DNA of 64,000 bases from positions 1-64,000 of the forward strand of contig JAJJOY010000003.1 of the NCBI GenBank assembly GCA_021029595.1, written 5' to 3'. Within the stretch, counting starts at the first letter, position 1; each line of letters opens with the position of its first letter. The notes under the pieces are model-generated. The model saw only the letters and a list, made by a program, of their open reading frames with translations, ran no database searches and was not told the DNA's origin. The position numbers and the translations under genes are program-made. This DNA comes from Hominenteromicrobium mulieris. Its GTDB lineage: Bacteria; Bacillota; Clostridia; Oscillospirales; Acutalibacteraceae. This document shows, one piece after another, positions 32,495 to 41,055 of the stretch.

Positions 32495-34996
32495 ATGGAA
32501 CAAGCAAAGCACAAATTCAATCTTGTCGACCACATCGAGGTGCGCGGTGCGCGCGTGCACAACCTCAAAAACATTGACATCCATGTGCCGCTGCATAAAA
32601 TCGTTGGCGTAGCGGGTGTTTCGGGCTCCGGCAAATCGTCGCTCGCGCTCGGTGTTTTGTATGCAGAGGGCTCGCGGCGGTATTTGGAGTCGCTTTCCAC
32701 CTACACGCGCCGCCGTATGACGCAGGCGGCACAGGCGCAGGTGGACGAAGTTCTATATGTCCCGGCCGCGCTCGCACTGCACCAGCGCCCCAATGTCCCG
32801 GGCATCCGCAGCACATTCGGCACGGGCACGGAGTTACTCAACAGCCTGCGCCTGATGTACTCGCGCCTCGCAAGCCACCGCTGCCCGAACGGACACTACA
32901 TTCAGCCGACATTGGCCGTCGCGGCGGGTCAGCCGTGCGTGTGCCCCGTTTGCGGTGCGGAATTTTTCGCGCCGTCCGCGGAGGAACTCGCGTTCAACAG
33001 CCAAGGCGCGTGCCGCAAATGTGACGGCACCGGCATCGTGCGCATTGTGGACGAAAGCACCCTTGTACCGGACGACACCCTCACGATTGACGAAGGCGCC
33101 GTGCGCCCGTGGCAGACGCTGATGTGGTCTTTGATGAAGGACATCGCCCGCGACCTCGGCGTGCGCACCGATGTGCCGTTCCGCGAGCTGACGGAAAAAG
33201 AAAAGGACATCGTGTTTCACGGCCCTGCCATTAAAAAGCACATGATCTACCAGAATAAAACGAGTGGCGCAGCAGGCGAAATGGATTTCACCTACTTCAA
33301 CGCCGTGTATACCGTGGAAAACGCGCTCTCCAAAGTCAAAGATGAAAACGGCATGAAGCGCGTGGAAAAGTTTCTCAAGACCGAACCGTGCCCGGACTGC
33401 GGCGGCTCACGGCTATCGGAGAAAGCTCGCGCTCCGAAACTTCGCGGCATTTCTTTAGATGAAGTCTGCCGTATGACGCTCGCCGGCCTCACCGATTGGG
33501 TCGCGGACGTGCCGGGTTCGCTGCCCGAAGAAATGCGTCCCATGGCGCAGAGCATCTGCGATTCGTTTACATTGAATGCCAAGCGCCTTTTGGAGTTAGG
33601 GCTCGGCTACCTGACGCTGGACCGCGCCGCCTCCACGCTTTCCACAGGCGAGCGGCAGCGCATGCAGCTTGCCCGTGCCGTACGCAACCGCACCACCGGC
33701 GTTTTATATGTGCTCGATGAGCCTTCCATCGGCTTGCACCCGGCGAACATCGTCGGCCTCACCGGTGTGATGCACGATCTCATCGACGACGGCAACTCCG
33801 TTCTGCTCGTCGACCACGACACGCAGATTTTGAGCGAGGCCGATTGGCTCATTGAAATGGGCCCGGAAGCCGGTGCAAAAGGCGGCCATGTCATCGCGGA
33901 GGGCACAACAGACGACATTAAGATAAACGAAAACTCGCAGATTGGCCCGTTTTTGGCGGGAAAGCAGGGCATCTCGCGACAGAAAGCACCCGAAAGCGAG
34001 CTTTTCCAAAACGGCGCTATCCACCTTTCCACCGACCGCATCCATACGGTGAAGCCGCTCGAAGTAGATATTCCGAAAAGCCGCCTGACCGTTGTTACGG
34101 GCGTTTCCGGCTCCGGCAAAACGACGCTCATTCTGGAAAGCCTTATCCCGGCGCTTTCGGCGCATATTCGTGGTGAAAAGCTGCCGGCGCACGTGAAGTC
34201 GGTCAGCGCCGAGGGCATCGACCAAGTGAAGCTCATCGACGCTACGCCTATCGGTATCAACGTGCGCTCCACCGTTGCGACATACGCCAATGTGCACGAT
34301 GAGCTGCGTAAAATTTTCGCCCGCACGCCGGACGCCAAAAAAAGCAAATACAAAGCCGGCGACTTCTCCTACAACACCGGCAAGCTGCGCTGCCCCACCT
34401 GCGACGGTACCGGCAGTATCAGCCTGGACGTGCAGTTTTTGCCCGATGTGAATATCCCCTGCCCGGACTGCCGCGGCAGCCGTTACGGCAAAGACGCATC
34501 GAAGATCCGCTGCGTGACGAAAAGCGGCGAAGCGTACACCCTGCCCGAAATCATGGACATGGACGTGCGCACGGCGCTTTCAGCCTGCAAGGACTGGAAG
34601 CTCGTCTCGCAGAGATTAAATGTCTTAAACAGCCTCGGCCTCGGCTACCTCACGCTCGGTGAGGAAACGCCCGGACTTTCGGGCGGCGAAGCGCAGCGCT
34701 TAAAGCTTGCGAGTGAAATGGGCAAGGCACAGAGCGGCTCCGTGTTCGTGTTCGACGAGCCGACCATCGGCCTGCACCCGCTCGATGTGCAGACACTGCT
34801 CACCGTGTTCCAAACGCTCATCGAAAGCGGCGCGACCGTCATCGTTATTGAGCACGACCTCGACGTCATCCGCAGCGCTGATTACATTCTCGACATGGGC
34901 CCCGGCGGCGGTGAAGCGGGCGGTCGGCTTGTCGCCTGCGGCACTCCGGAACAGATCAAAAACGCCGCGGGCAGCGTGACCGGAAAATTTATTTAA
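32495..34996 (+). CDS. UvrA-like ABC ATPase (UvrA2 class)
   Basis: An 833-residue homologue of excinuclease subunit UvrA, clearly shorter than the ~940 of true UvrA. It has two ATPase halves: first Walker [14 protein letters not shown] (~45) and signature [12 protein letters not shown], second Walker [14 protein letters not shown] and signature [12 protein letters not shown]. It has UvrA-type CxxC zinc modules (CPVCG...CRKCDG; CPDCGG; CPTCDG...CPDCRG). The stretch after the first Walker A, where UvrA carries its UvrB-binding domain, is short, as in UvrA2 paralogues linked to drug tolerance or DNA protection. It begins on the base after the recQ stop. Confidence 0.9.
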   Translation: MEQAKHKFNLVDHIEVRGARVHNLKNIDIHVPLHKIVGVAGVSGSGKSSLALGVLYAEGSRRYLESLSTYTRRRMTQAAQAQVDEVLYVPAALALHQRPNVPGIRSTFGTGTELLNSLRLMYSRLASHRCPNGHYIQPTLAVAAGQPCVCPVCGAEFFAPSAEELAFNSQGACRKCDGTGIVRIVDESTLVPDDTLTIDEGAVRPWQTLMWSLMKDIARDLGVRTDVPFRELTEKEKDIVFHGPAIKKHMIYQNKTSGAAGEMDFTYFNAVYTVENALSKVKDENGMKRVEKFLKTEPCPDCGGSRLSEKARAPKLRGISLDEVCRMTLAGLTDWVADVPGSLPEEMRPMAQSICDSFTLNAKRLLELGLGYLTLDRAASTLSTGERQRMQLARAVRNRTTGVLYVLDEPSIGLHPANIVGLTGVMHDLIDDGNSVLLVDHDTQILSEADWLIEMGPEAGAKGGHVIAEGTTDDIKINENSQIGPFLAGKQGISRQKAPESELFQNGAIHLSTDRIHTVKPLEVDIPKSRLTVVTGVSGSGKTTLILESLIPALSAHIRGEKLPAHVKSVSAEGIDQVKLIDATPIGINVRSTVATYANVHDELRKIFARTPDAKKSKYKAGDFSYNTGKLRCPTCDGTGSISLDVQFLPDVNIPCPDCRGSRYGKDASKIRCVTKSGEAYTLPEIMDMDVRTALSACKDWKLVSQRLNVLNSLGLGYLTLGEETPGLSGGEAQRLKLASEMGKAQSGSVFVFDEPTIGLHPLDVQTLLTVFQTLIESGATVIVIEHDLDVIRSADYILDMGPGGGEAGGRLVACGTPEQIKNAAGSVTGKFI

Positions 34997-35001
34997 ACCA
35001 A

Positions 35002-35043
35002 GCGCGTGTACCCACAACTCCGTGTGATGCACGCGCCTTTTTT
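35002..35043 (+). terminator. Terminator of recQ-uvrA2
   Basis: GCGCGTG (35002-35008) pairs with CACGCGC (35030-35036), followed by a T run that runs into the converging sigK stop codon. Confidence 0.82.
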
Positions 35044-35725
35044 ATTCGTCGAATGCTTTTCGCAGCTTTTGCAGCGCTTTTTTCTCAAGGCGCGAAACAT
35101 AGCTGCGGGAAATGTTCAGCTTTTTTGCGACTTCTCTCTGCACGAGCGGTCGTTGGCCCGTAAGCCCGTAACGCAGCAAAACGATCTCGCGCTCGCGCGG
35201 CGAAAGACGGGTCTTCACCGCGTCGTACAACTGCCGCACCTTCATGCGCAAGTCAATGTCCTCCAAAATGTGGTCGTCCGTCGCGATGGTGTCGAGCAGC
35301 GTCAGCGTGTTGCCGTCCTTGTCGGTATCGATGGGGTCATTCAGCGATACGTCCTGCGCTGTCTTTTTCGCGCTGCGGAAGAACATCAGAATCTCATTTT
35401 CAATGCACCGCGAAGCGTAGCTCGAAAGCCGAATGCCCTTTGTCGGGTCGAAGCTGTCCACAGCCTTGATGAGCCCCACCGTGCCAATGGAAACGAGGTC
35501 ATCGCGGTCATTTTCATCGGCATAGTATTTCTTCGCAATGTGCGCCACAAGCCGTAAATTGTGTTCGATGAGTTTTTGCCGCGCGTGGTGGTCGCCCGCC
35601 GCCATTTGCTCCAGATATTTTTTCTCCTCCGCCGCAGTCAGCGCCTTTGGAAACGACCCGGCGCTTGTGATGTGCAGAAAGAAAAACAAAATCGACGATA
35701 AATACTCCAAAAGCCCCCAAAGCAT
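35042..35725 (-). CDS. sigK: Mother-cell sporulation sigma factor SigK
   Basis: A 227-residue sigma-70 factor of the late mother cell. The first ~20 residues (LEYLSSILFFFLHITSAGSF) are the hydrophobic pro-sequence removed by the SpoIVFB protease in response to SpoIVB, also in this window. Region 2 (LIEHNLRLVAHIAKKY...DLVSIGTVGLIKAV...RLSSYASRCIENEILMFFR) and region 4 (LSPREREIVLLRYGL...VAKKLNISRSYVSRLEKKAL) are complete. The gene is continuous, with no skin-type element. ATG 35725 follows GGGGGAG. The start lies in the stem of a large hairpin (see 35709-35767). It is the last gene after the pyrimidine operon. Confidence 0.94.
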   Translation of the reverse strand: MLWGLLEYLSSILFFFLHITSAGSFPKALTAAEEKKYLEQMAAGDHHARQKLIEHNLRLVAHIAKKYYADENDRDDLVSIGTVGLIKAVDSFDPTKGIRLSSYASRCIENEILMFFRSAKKTAQDVSLNDPIDTDKDGNTLTLLDTIATDDHILEDIDLRMKVRQLYDAVKTRLSPREREIVLLRYGLTGQRPLVQREVAKKLNISRSYVSRLEKKALQKLRKAFDE

Positions 35726-35767
35726 ACCCACTCCCCCTTTAGAGAATGGTATGCTTCAGGGGCTTTT
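35709..35767 (-). promoter_or_regulatory. Hairpin enclosing the sigK ribosome site and start codon
   Basis: AAAAGCCCCCAAAGCATACC (35709-35728) and GGTATGCTTCAGGGGCTTTT (35748-35767) pair over 18 of 20 bases. On the minus strand the loop contains the sigK ribosome site (GGGGGAG), and the ATG at 35725 lies in the stem. TTTT follows the stem, so it may also act as terminator of the operon upstream. Confidence 0.7.
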
Positions 35768-35787
35768 CTTATGTCTTTTGCTATATA

Positions 35788-36447
35788 TTATTTGTGGACA
35801 ACATACTGGTTCGGGTCGCCAAGCAGTTCCTTCGGCAAGTGGCTTTTATCGCTGAGGCGCACCGTTTCCACGCTGCCGTCTTTGCCGATATAAAATTCCG
35901 AAACCGAGGTGTTGCCGCCGATACGAATATCACTCAAACGTTCAATATCGTGCTCCAAAATCTCACACGCCATGCAGCGCAACAAAAAACCGTGCGACGT
36001 GATGACCGCTGTTTTGCCCATGCAATCCGCTTTCACGCGTGCAAGCGCTTTTTTTGCGCGGTCATAAACTTCCGCTGTCGTCTCTCCCTCCGGAAAAATG
36101 CAGTTTTGCGGGGAATTCTGCCATTTTTCGGCAAATACCGGATAATCCGCGAACGCTTTGTCAAGCTTCATGCCGGACAGCGCGCCAACATCCACTTCCA
36201 TCAGCTCCGGCAGTTTTATGATGGGCAAACTGTGGTACAAATTCACCGCTTCCGCCGTTTTATACGCGCGCTTTAACGGGCTCGAATACACAGCATCGAT
36301 CGGGATGTTCCGAAACCGCAGCGCCAAAAGCGCCAACTGCTTTTCTCCTGTAGCGCTGATATCGAGGTCAAGCTGACCCTGAAAAATATTCTCGTGGTTG
36401 CCGAGGCTTTCGCAGTGGCGCACAAGATATAAGTGTAATTTTTCCAT
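35788..36447 (-). CDS. Histidine phosphatase (phosphoglycerate-mutase superfamily)
   Basis: A 219-residue phosphatase with the RHC variant of the RHG motif (YLVRHCESLGN, catalytic His ~11), a second Arg in SSPLKRAYKTA and the later His in VITSHGFLLRCM. It is of the cobC/PhoE-like group; the substrate cannot be told, but it follows pyrD by five bases and is the last gene of the pyrimidine operon, so a nucleotide-related phosphate ester is possible. ATG 36447 is chosen although the ribosome site is poor, pointing to translational coupling with pyrD. Confidence 0.85.
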   Translation of the reverse strand: MEKLHLYLVRHCESLGNHENIFQGQLDLDISATGEKQLALLALRFRNIPIDAVYSSPLKRAYKTAEAVNLYHSLPIIKLPELMEVDVGALSGMKLDKAFADYPVFAEKWQNSPQNCIFPEGETTAEVYDRAKKALARVKADCMGKTAVITSHGFLLRCMACEILEHDIERLSDIRIGGNTSVSEFYIGKDGSVETVRLSDKSHLPKELLGDPNQYVVHK

Positions 36448-36452
36448 ATCAT

Positions 36453-37364
36453 TTACCACGGACGCATCGCACCGGTCAATTCGGAAAGGGTCTTCACGCC
36501 GTTTTTATCCATGTAATTCGTAAGCCCTTCGGTAATCTTCACAGGCGCATACGGGTCTGTAAACAGCACGGTGCCGATCTGCAGCGCCGTCGCACCTGCA
36601 AGCAGCATTTCCACGGCGTCCTGCCATGTGCTGATGCCGCCGAGACCGACGATCGGAATTTTCACCTTCTGATACGTCTGCCACACCATGCGCACCGCAA
36701 TGGGCAAAAGCGCCGGGCCGGAGAAGCCGCCTGTGTTGTTGTGAATGATCGGACGCTTCGTGTTGATGTCGATACGCATGCCGGTCAGCGTGTTGATCAT
36801 GGAGACGGCATCCGCACCGGCGCTTTCCGCCGCGAGCGCGATCTCGGAAATATCCGTCACATTCGGGGAAAGCTTCACCATCAGCGGCTTTTTGCAATGC
36901 GCGCGCACCGCTTTCGTGATGTCTTCAACGCCTGCGCAGCTCGTGCCGAACTGTACGCCGCCCTGCTTCACGTTCGGGCAGGAAATGTTCATTTCGATCA
37001 TGTCGATGTCGGTGTCATTCAGTTTTTCCGCCATGGCGCAGTAATCCTCCGGCGTGTTGCCGGCAATGTTCGCAATGATGGTCACGCCTTGCTCGCGCAG
37101 CCACGGGAGATCTTTTTCGATGAAGTGATCGACACCCGGATTTTGCAGACCCACGGCATTCAGCATACCGCCGGGGGCTTCCGCAATGCGCGGCGCAGGA
37201 TTGCCCGGTCGCGCCTTTAACGTGATGCCCTTAGAAGAAATACCGCCGAGTGCGGAGAGCGGGTAAAACTCTGCATATTCGCGACCGAAACCGAACGTGC
37301 CGGACGCCGCAATGAGCGGGTTATGGAACTCCACACCCGCAACCGAAACCTTTAAATCAGCCAT
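36453..37364 (-). CDS. pyrD: Dihydroorotate dehydrogenase B, catalytic subunit
   Basis: A 303-residue class 1B enzyme oxidising dihydroorotate to orotate with FMN. The catalytic Cys is in EMNISCPNVKQGG (~130), and the FMN phosphate site is IVGLGGISTWQDA (~240). It pairs with PyrK, which passes electrons to NAD+. Its ATG overlaps the pyrK stop (TGATG at 37364), so the two subunits are translationally coupled. Confidence 0.97.
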   Translation of the reverse strand: MADLKVSVAGVEFHNPLIAASGTFGFGREYAEFYPLSALGGISSKGITLKARPGNPAPRIAEAPGGMLNAVGLQNPGVDHFIEKDLPWLREQGVTIIANIAGNTPEDYCAMAEKLNDTDIDMIEMNISCPNVKQGGVQFGTSCAGVEDITKAVRAHCKKPLMVKLSPNVTDISEIALAAESAGADAVSMINTLTGMRIDINTKRPIIHNNTGGFSGPALLPIAVRMVWQTYQKVKIPIVGLGGISTWQDAVEMLLAGATALQIGTVLFTDPYAPVKITEGLTNYMDKNGVKTLSELTGAMRPW

Positions 37365-38122
37365 CAGAATACCACCCTTTCCGCCGGGAACACCGGGCCG
37401 TCCTTACAGACATGGCCCATATACGTTTCACCGTTTTCGTCGTAAAGCTCCACCGCGCAACCGAGGCACGCACCGATGCCGCACGCCATGCGCTCCTCAA
37501 GGGAAATTTCGCACGGAATGTTGTGCGCTTTTGCAAACTCCGTCACGGCGCGCAGCATGACCTTCGGACCGCAGGCAAAAATTTTATCGGGGTGCACATC
37601 CTGAATTAAATCGATGACAAGGCCGTGGTGGCCGTAGCTGCCGTCATCCGTCGCAATGCGCAGGTCGCAGCCTGCCGCACGGAAGTCGCCTTCCAAAATC
37701 ACGAAATCCTTATTGCGGAAACCGACCGCCACCGTGGCGTTTTTGCCGCATTGCCTTGCTGCGCCGAAAAGCGGAGGCACACCGATACCGCCGCCGATGA
37801 ACAAATTGTGCGCGTTCGGGTCGAACGTAAAGCCGTGGCCGAGGGGCGCCAAAATATCCATCTTGTCGCCGACCTCAAACTTCGAGAGCTGCTCTGTACC
37901 CGCGCCGCGAATCTGGAACACAAAGCGCAGCGTGCCGTTTTTCTTATCGATGTCACAAATGGAAATCGGGCGGCGCAGCGTTTTACCGGGCACGTAAATG
38001 TGTGCAAACTGTCCGGGCTGCGCCGCTTCTGCCAGTTTCGGCGCTAAGACCGTATAATCAAAGGTGTTCTCTGCGGTCTGCGCGCGGCACAGCACCTCGC
38101 AGAGCTGAACGTCATATTTCAT
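37364..38122 (-). CDS. pyrK: Dihydroorotate dehydrogenase B, electron-transfer subunit
   Basis: A 252-residue FAD and [2Fe-2S] protein. A ferredoxin-reductase-type N-terminal half has RRPISICD (FAD) and a GGGIGVPPLFGAA nucleotide loop. The cluster Cys residues are near the C-terminus in MACGIGACLGCAVE and GHVC. The start at 38122 follows GGAAAGGAC. It forms a heterotetramer with PyrD. Confidence 0.96.
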   Translation of the reverse strand: MKYDVQLCEVLCRAQTAENTFDYTVLAPKLAEAAQPGQFAHIYVPGKTLRRPISICDIDKKNGTLRFVFQIRGAGTEQLSKFEVGDKMDILAPLGHGFTFDPNAHNLFIGGGIGVPPLFGAARQCGKNATVAVGFRNKDFVILEGDFRAAGCDLRIATDDGSYGHHGLVIDLIQDVHPDKIFACGPKVMLRAVTEFAKAHNIPCEISLEERMACGIGACLGCAVELYDENGETYMGHVCKDGPVFPAERVVF

Positions 38123-38145
38123 AGCTTGTCCTTTCCGAGCGTTAC

Positions 38146-39084
38146 TCATCCGTTCGCGCGAATTTTGCCGATGCGTGCGCAGATCTCGTCGCGCATGCGA
38201 ATGGCTTCGCGTCTTGCCGCCTGTGCATAATCATGCTCGTCGCACTTTTCCTTCTGCCATGCGCACATAATGCCGCGAGAGGAATTGATGATGGCGCCGA
38301 GACCGTTCTTGTCAAACGCCGGGGCAACGTCGTCCGCGCCGCCGCCCTGTGCGCCGTAACCGGGCACGAGGAAGAACGTGTGCGGCGCTTTCTCGCGCAT
38401 TTCGCCGAGCTGTGCCGGGTACGTTGCGCCGACGACCGCGCCGACGCCGGAGTAGCCGTATTTACCCATAACGCTTTCCCCCCAGTGCTCGCAGAATTCG
38501 CCCATGGTTTCGTAAACGGTCTTGCCGCTTTCCATTTTCTGATCCTGCAATTCGCCGGAGGACGGGTTGGAGGTCTTCACGAGCACGAAAATACCCTTAT
38601 CTTCCGCTTCGCAAACGCCGAGCAGCGGCTTGATGCCGTCCGTGCCGAGGTACCCATTCACGGTCAGCGCGTCCGCACCGAAGGCTTCCGTTTTCTCGCC
38701 GAACACATCCGTTTTGCCGAGGTGCGCCGTGGCGTAGGCTTCCATCGTGGTACCGATGTCGTTGCGCTTGCCGTCCGTGATGACGAACATGCCCTTTGCG
38801 CGCGCGTAAGCGACGGTCTCCGCAAGGGTTCTCACGCCCTGCCAGCCGTACATTTCATAGTACGCCGCCTGCGGCTTTACGGCCGGGACAATATCGCACA
38901 GCGCGTCGATGAGGCCCTTGTTGTATTCGAGCAGTGCGGCGGCCGCAGCCTCCAGCGTTTTGCCATACTTTGCGACGGCACCGTCCAGAATATAGGACGG
39001 AATGTACGCGAGCTTCGGGTCAAGACCTGCAACGGTCGGATTCTGGGTTTCCACGATTTTTTCAATCATACGGTCAAAAGACAT
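38146..39084 (-). CDS. pyrF: Orotidine 5'-phosphate decarboxylase (long type)
   Basis: A 312-residue OMP decarboxylase, the last step of UMP synthesis. The catalytic Lys-Asp motif is in FVITDGKRNDIGTT (~100-113), and the phosphate-binding part is VPGYGAQGGGADD (~250). The length marks the long type-2 group seen in actinobacteria and many clostridia. AGAGAGGG precedes ATG 39084. It lies between pyrC and pyrK in the operon. Confidence 0.96.
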   Translation of the reverse strand: MSFDRMIEKIVETQNPTVAGLDPKLAYIPSYILDGAVAKYGKTLEAAAAALLEYNKGLIDALCDIVPAVKPQAAYYEMYGWQGVRTLAETVAYARAKGMFVITDGKRNDIGTTMEAYATAHLGKTDVFGEKTEAFGADALTVNGYLGTDGIKPLLGVCEAEDKGIFVLVKTSNPSSGELQDQKMESGKTVYETMGEFCEHWGESVMGKYGYSGVGAVVGATYPAQLGEMREKAPHTFFLVPGYGAQGGGADDVAPAFDKNGLGAIINSSRGIMCAWQKEKCDEHDYAQAARREAIRMRDEICARIGKIRANG

Positions 39085-39133
39085 AGTAATCCCTCTCTCA
39101 TTTCAAATCTATAATTTCAAATTTCTCAAACTT

Positions 39134-40420
39134 TTACAGTTCATTAAATACAACTCTGCCGCCGCAGACGGTCGCCTTTACGCGGCCCGTGAGCGTCATG
39201 CCCTTAAACGGCGTGTTGCGGCTTTTGCCGTGCAGCTTTTCGGGGTCCACAACCCACGCTTCGTGCTCGTCAATCAGCGCAATATCGGCCACTTCGCCCG
39301 CACCGATGGCGCCGGCTTCAATGCCGAGCAGCTCCGCCGGGCGCACGCTCATCTTTTCGATGAGCTCTGTAAACGTCAAAACGCCAGTCTTTACAAGCGC
39401 GGTATATGCCGCCGCAAACGACGTTTCCATACCGATGGAGCCGTTCGGCGCGTGCAGAAAATCGGTTTTTTCTGCACGCGTGTGCGGCGCGTGGTCGGTC
39501 GCGATGACGTCGATCGTGCCGTCCTTTACGGCCTCGATCATCGCAAGGCGGTCCTTCTCGCTGCGCAGCGGCGGGTTCATGCGGTAATCCGCGTCGTGCT
39601 TTTCGAGCGCTTCGTCAATCAAAAGCAAGTAGTGCGGTGCGGTCTCCGCCGTCACCTTTACGCCGCGGGCTTTGGCATCACGGATGAGCGCCGCAGAGGT
39701 TGCCGTGCTGACATGGCAGATGTGCACCGGCACGTCATACGCCGCAGCCGCCGCAATTTCGCGCGCCGTGCCGCAGTCCTCCGCCGCCGCAGGTACGCCG
39801 GGCAGATTGAGCTTTTCGGAAACTTCTCCCTCATGCATGACCCACTTTTTCGCGAGGAACAAATCTTCGCAGTGCGCCGTCACACGCATATGGAGCTTCG
39901 GCGCTTCGCACAATGCCTTTACAAGGCAGGCGGTATCGATAACCGGGCGACCGTCGTCGCTCAAAGCAATGGCGCCGGCATCGTGCAGCGCTTCTAAGTC
40001 GCACAGCTCTTCGCCTTTCAGTCCCTTTGTAATCGCCGCCGCAACATAAACATGCGCATCGGCGGTCTTTGCTTTGTCCAAAATATAGCGCACAGTCTCG
40101 GGCGTATCAACCGCCGGCTTCGTGTTCGGCATACACAAAAGGCTCGTCACGCCGCCCGCCGCAGCCGCACGGCAGCCCGTGTAAATATCTTCCTTATCGG
40201 TAAAGCCAGGGTCACGCAGATGCACATGCATATCCACAAAGCCCGGCACCGCCGTTAAACCTTTTGCTTCAATGACTTCGGCATCCGCATCGTACAGGTT
40301 TTCGGAAACCGCGCTGATGCGGTCCCCGGAGATCAAAATATTGCCGATATAATCCTCGCCGCGCGCGGGGTTCAAAATGCGCGCACCGCGGATCAGCAAG
40401 CGCTTTTGCTCTTGTTCCAT
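39134..40420 (-). CDS. pyrC: Dihydroorotase
   Basis: A 428-residue class I dihydroorotase that closes carbamoyl-aspartate to dihydroorotate. The zinc ligands are seen in FVDMHVHLRDPG (~60-70), TAHCED and HICHVST, and the catalytic Asp in VIATDHAPH (~305). The start at 40420 follows AAAGGA at nine bases; ATG 40429 would be too close. The frame could be confused with allantoinase, but the neighbours pyrF, pyrK and pyrD settle it. pyrB and pyrE are not in the window. Confidence 0.96.
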   Translation of the reverse strand: MEQEQKRLLIRGARILNPARGEDYIGNILISGDRISAVSENLYDADAEVIEAKGLTAVPGFVDMHVHLRDPGFTDKEDIYTGCRAAAAGGVTSLLCMPNTKPAVDTPETVRYILDKAKTADAHVYVAAAITKGLKGEELCDLEALHDAGAIALSDDGRPVIDTACLVKALCEAPKLHMRVTAHCEDLFLAKKWVMHEGEVSEKLNLPGVPAAAEDCGTAREIAAAAAYDVPVHICHVSTATSAALIRDAKARGVKVTAETAPHYLLLIDEALEKHDADYRMNPPLRSEKDRLAMIEAVKDGTIDVIATDHAPHTRAEKTDFLHAPNGSIGMETSFAAAYTALVKTGVLTFTELIEKMSVRPAELLGIEAGAIGAGEVADIALIDEHEAWVVDPEKLHGKSRNTPFKGMTLTGRVKATVCGGRVVFNEL

Positions 40421-40425
40421 TCGTC

Positions 40426-40941
40426 TCATTCCTTTCGGGTAAACAGCAGGAATTTCAGGATAGCCAGAAATTCTCGGCACAGGTTTTTCGGCAGACTTTT
40501 CAAATTGGTATTCGCATGCAGCGGATACGGCGTAAGTCCCAACATTTTTGCCATGCGGCAGGCGCGCCACTGGTGGTAACTTTGCGTTGCAAGCAAAACG
40601 GTATCGGAAAAGCCATTTTCGCGCAGAATATCCCGCGCAAAACGCAGGTTTTCAAGTGTCGTTTTGGAGTTTACTTCCGCAAAGATGCGCTTCGGCGCAA
40701 CCCCGAACTTAATCAGCGCTTCCTTTGCGGCTTCGCCCTCGCTTTGCGGCTCGTCCTTGCCCTGCCCGCCGGTCGTGATGCAAACGGCTTTCGGATAGGC
40801 TTTTAGATACGATGCTGCAGTATCCACACGATATTGAAACGCGCGACTAAGGTGCGCGGGGCAGGTTTTCGATGCCCCCACCACCCGTGCGCCAAGCACA
40901 ATGACAACGCCGTTTTCGGGCAATTTTCTTCTTCGGTGCAT
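40426..40941 (-). CDS. YdcF/SanA-like DUF218 protein
   Basis: A 171-residue DUF218 protein. The conserved strings VVIVLGARV, CITTGGQGKDEPQSEGEA and FAEVNSKTTLENLRFA are present. Family members bind nucleotides or act in envelope maintenance; the reaction is not settled. The start at 40941 follows AAGGAGAA. It is the first gene of the pyrimidine operon and stops six bases before pyrC. An N-terminal membrane helix found in SanA is missing, so it is cytosolic. Confidence 0.85.
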   Translation of the reverse strand: MHRRRKLPENGVVIVLGARVVGASKTCPAHLSRAFQYRVDTAASYLKAYPKAVCITTGGQGKDEPQSEGEAAKEALIKFGVAPKRIFAEVNSKTTLENLRFARDILRENGFSDTVLLATQSYHQWRACRMAKMLGLTPYPLHANTNLKSLPKNLCREFLAILKFLLFTRKE

Positions 40942-40986
40942 AGTTTCTCCTTGTCGCATACTGAATAGCCAAAACACCTCATAATA

Positions 40987-41015
40987 ATTATAAAGAATTC
41001 CCCCGAAAACCGCAA
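40987..41015 (-). promoter_or_regulatory. Promoter of the pyrimidine operon, set inside a terminator
   Basis: Minus strand TTGCGG (complement of 41010-41015), 17-base spacer, TATAAT (complement of 40987-40992). The -35 box lies in the loop of the preceding terminator. No PyrR-binding attenuator is recognisable in the short leader. Confidence 0.6.
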
Positions 41016-41029
41016 GGGCTTCGGGGGAA
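40998..41029 (-). terminator. Terminator of the LCP gene
   Basis: TTCCCCCGAA (40998-41007) pairs with TTCGGGGGAA (41020-41029); on the minus strand ATTCTTTATAATT follows. Confidence 0.75.
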
Positions 41030-41055
41030 AAAGTTTACATGGTATGAAATCTCAT

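Noticed and set aside
35042-35725. A skin-type element interrupting sigK
   Set aside because: The reading frame is continuous through regions 2 to 4.
36453-40990. A PyrR-type attenuator for the pyrimidine operon
   Set aside because: The leader between the promoter and the first gene is under 50 bases, with no terminator/antiterminator pair.
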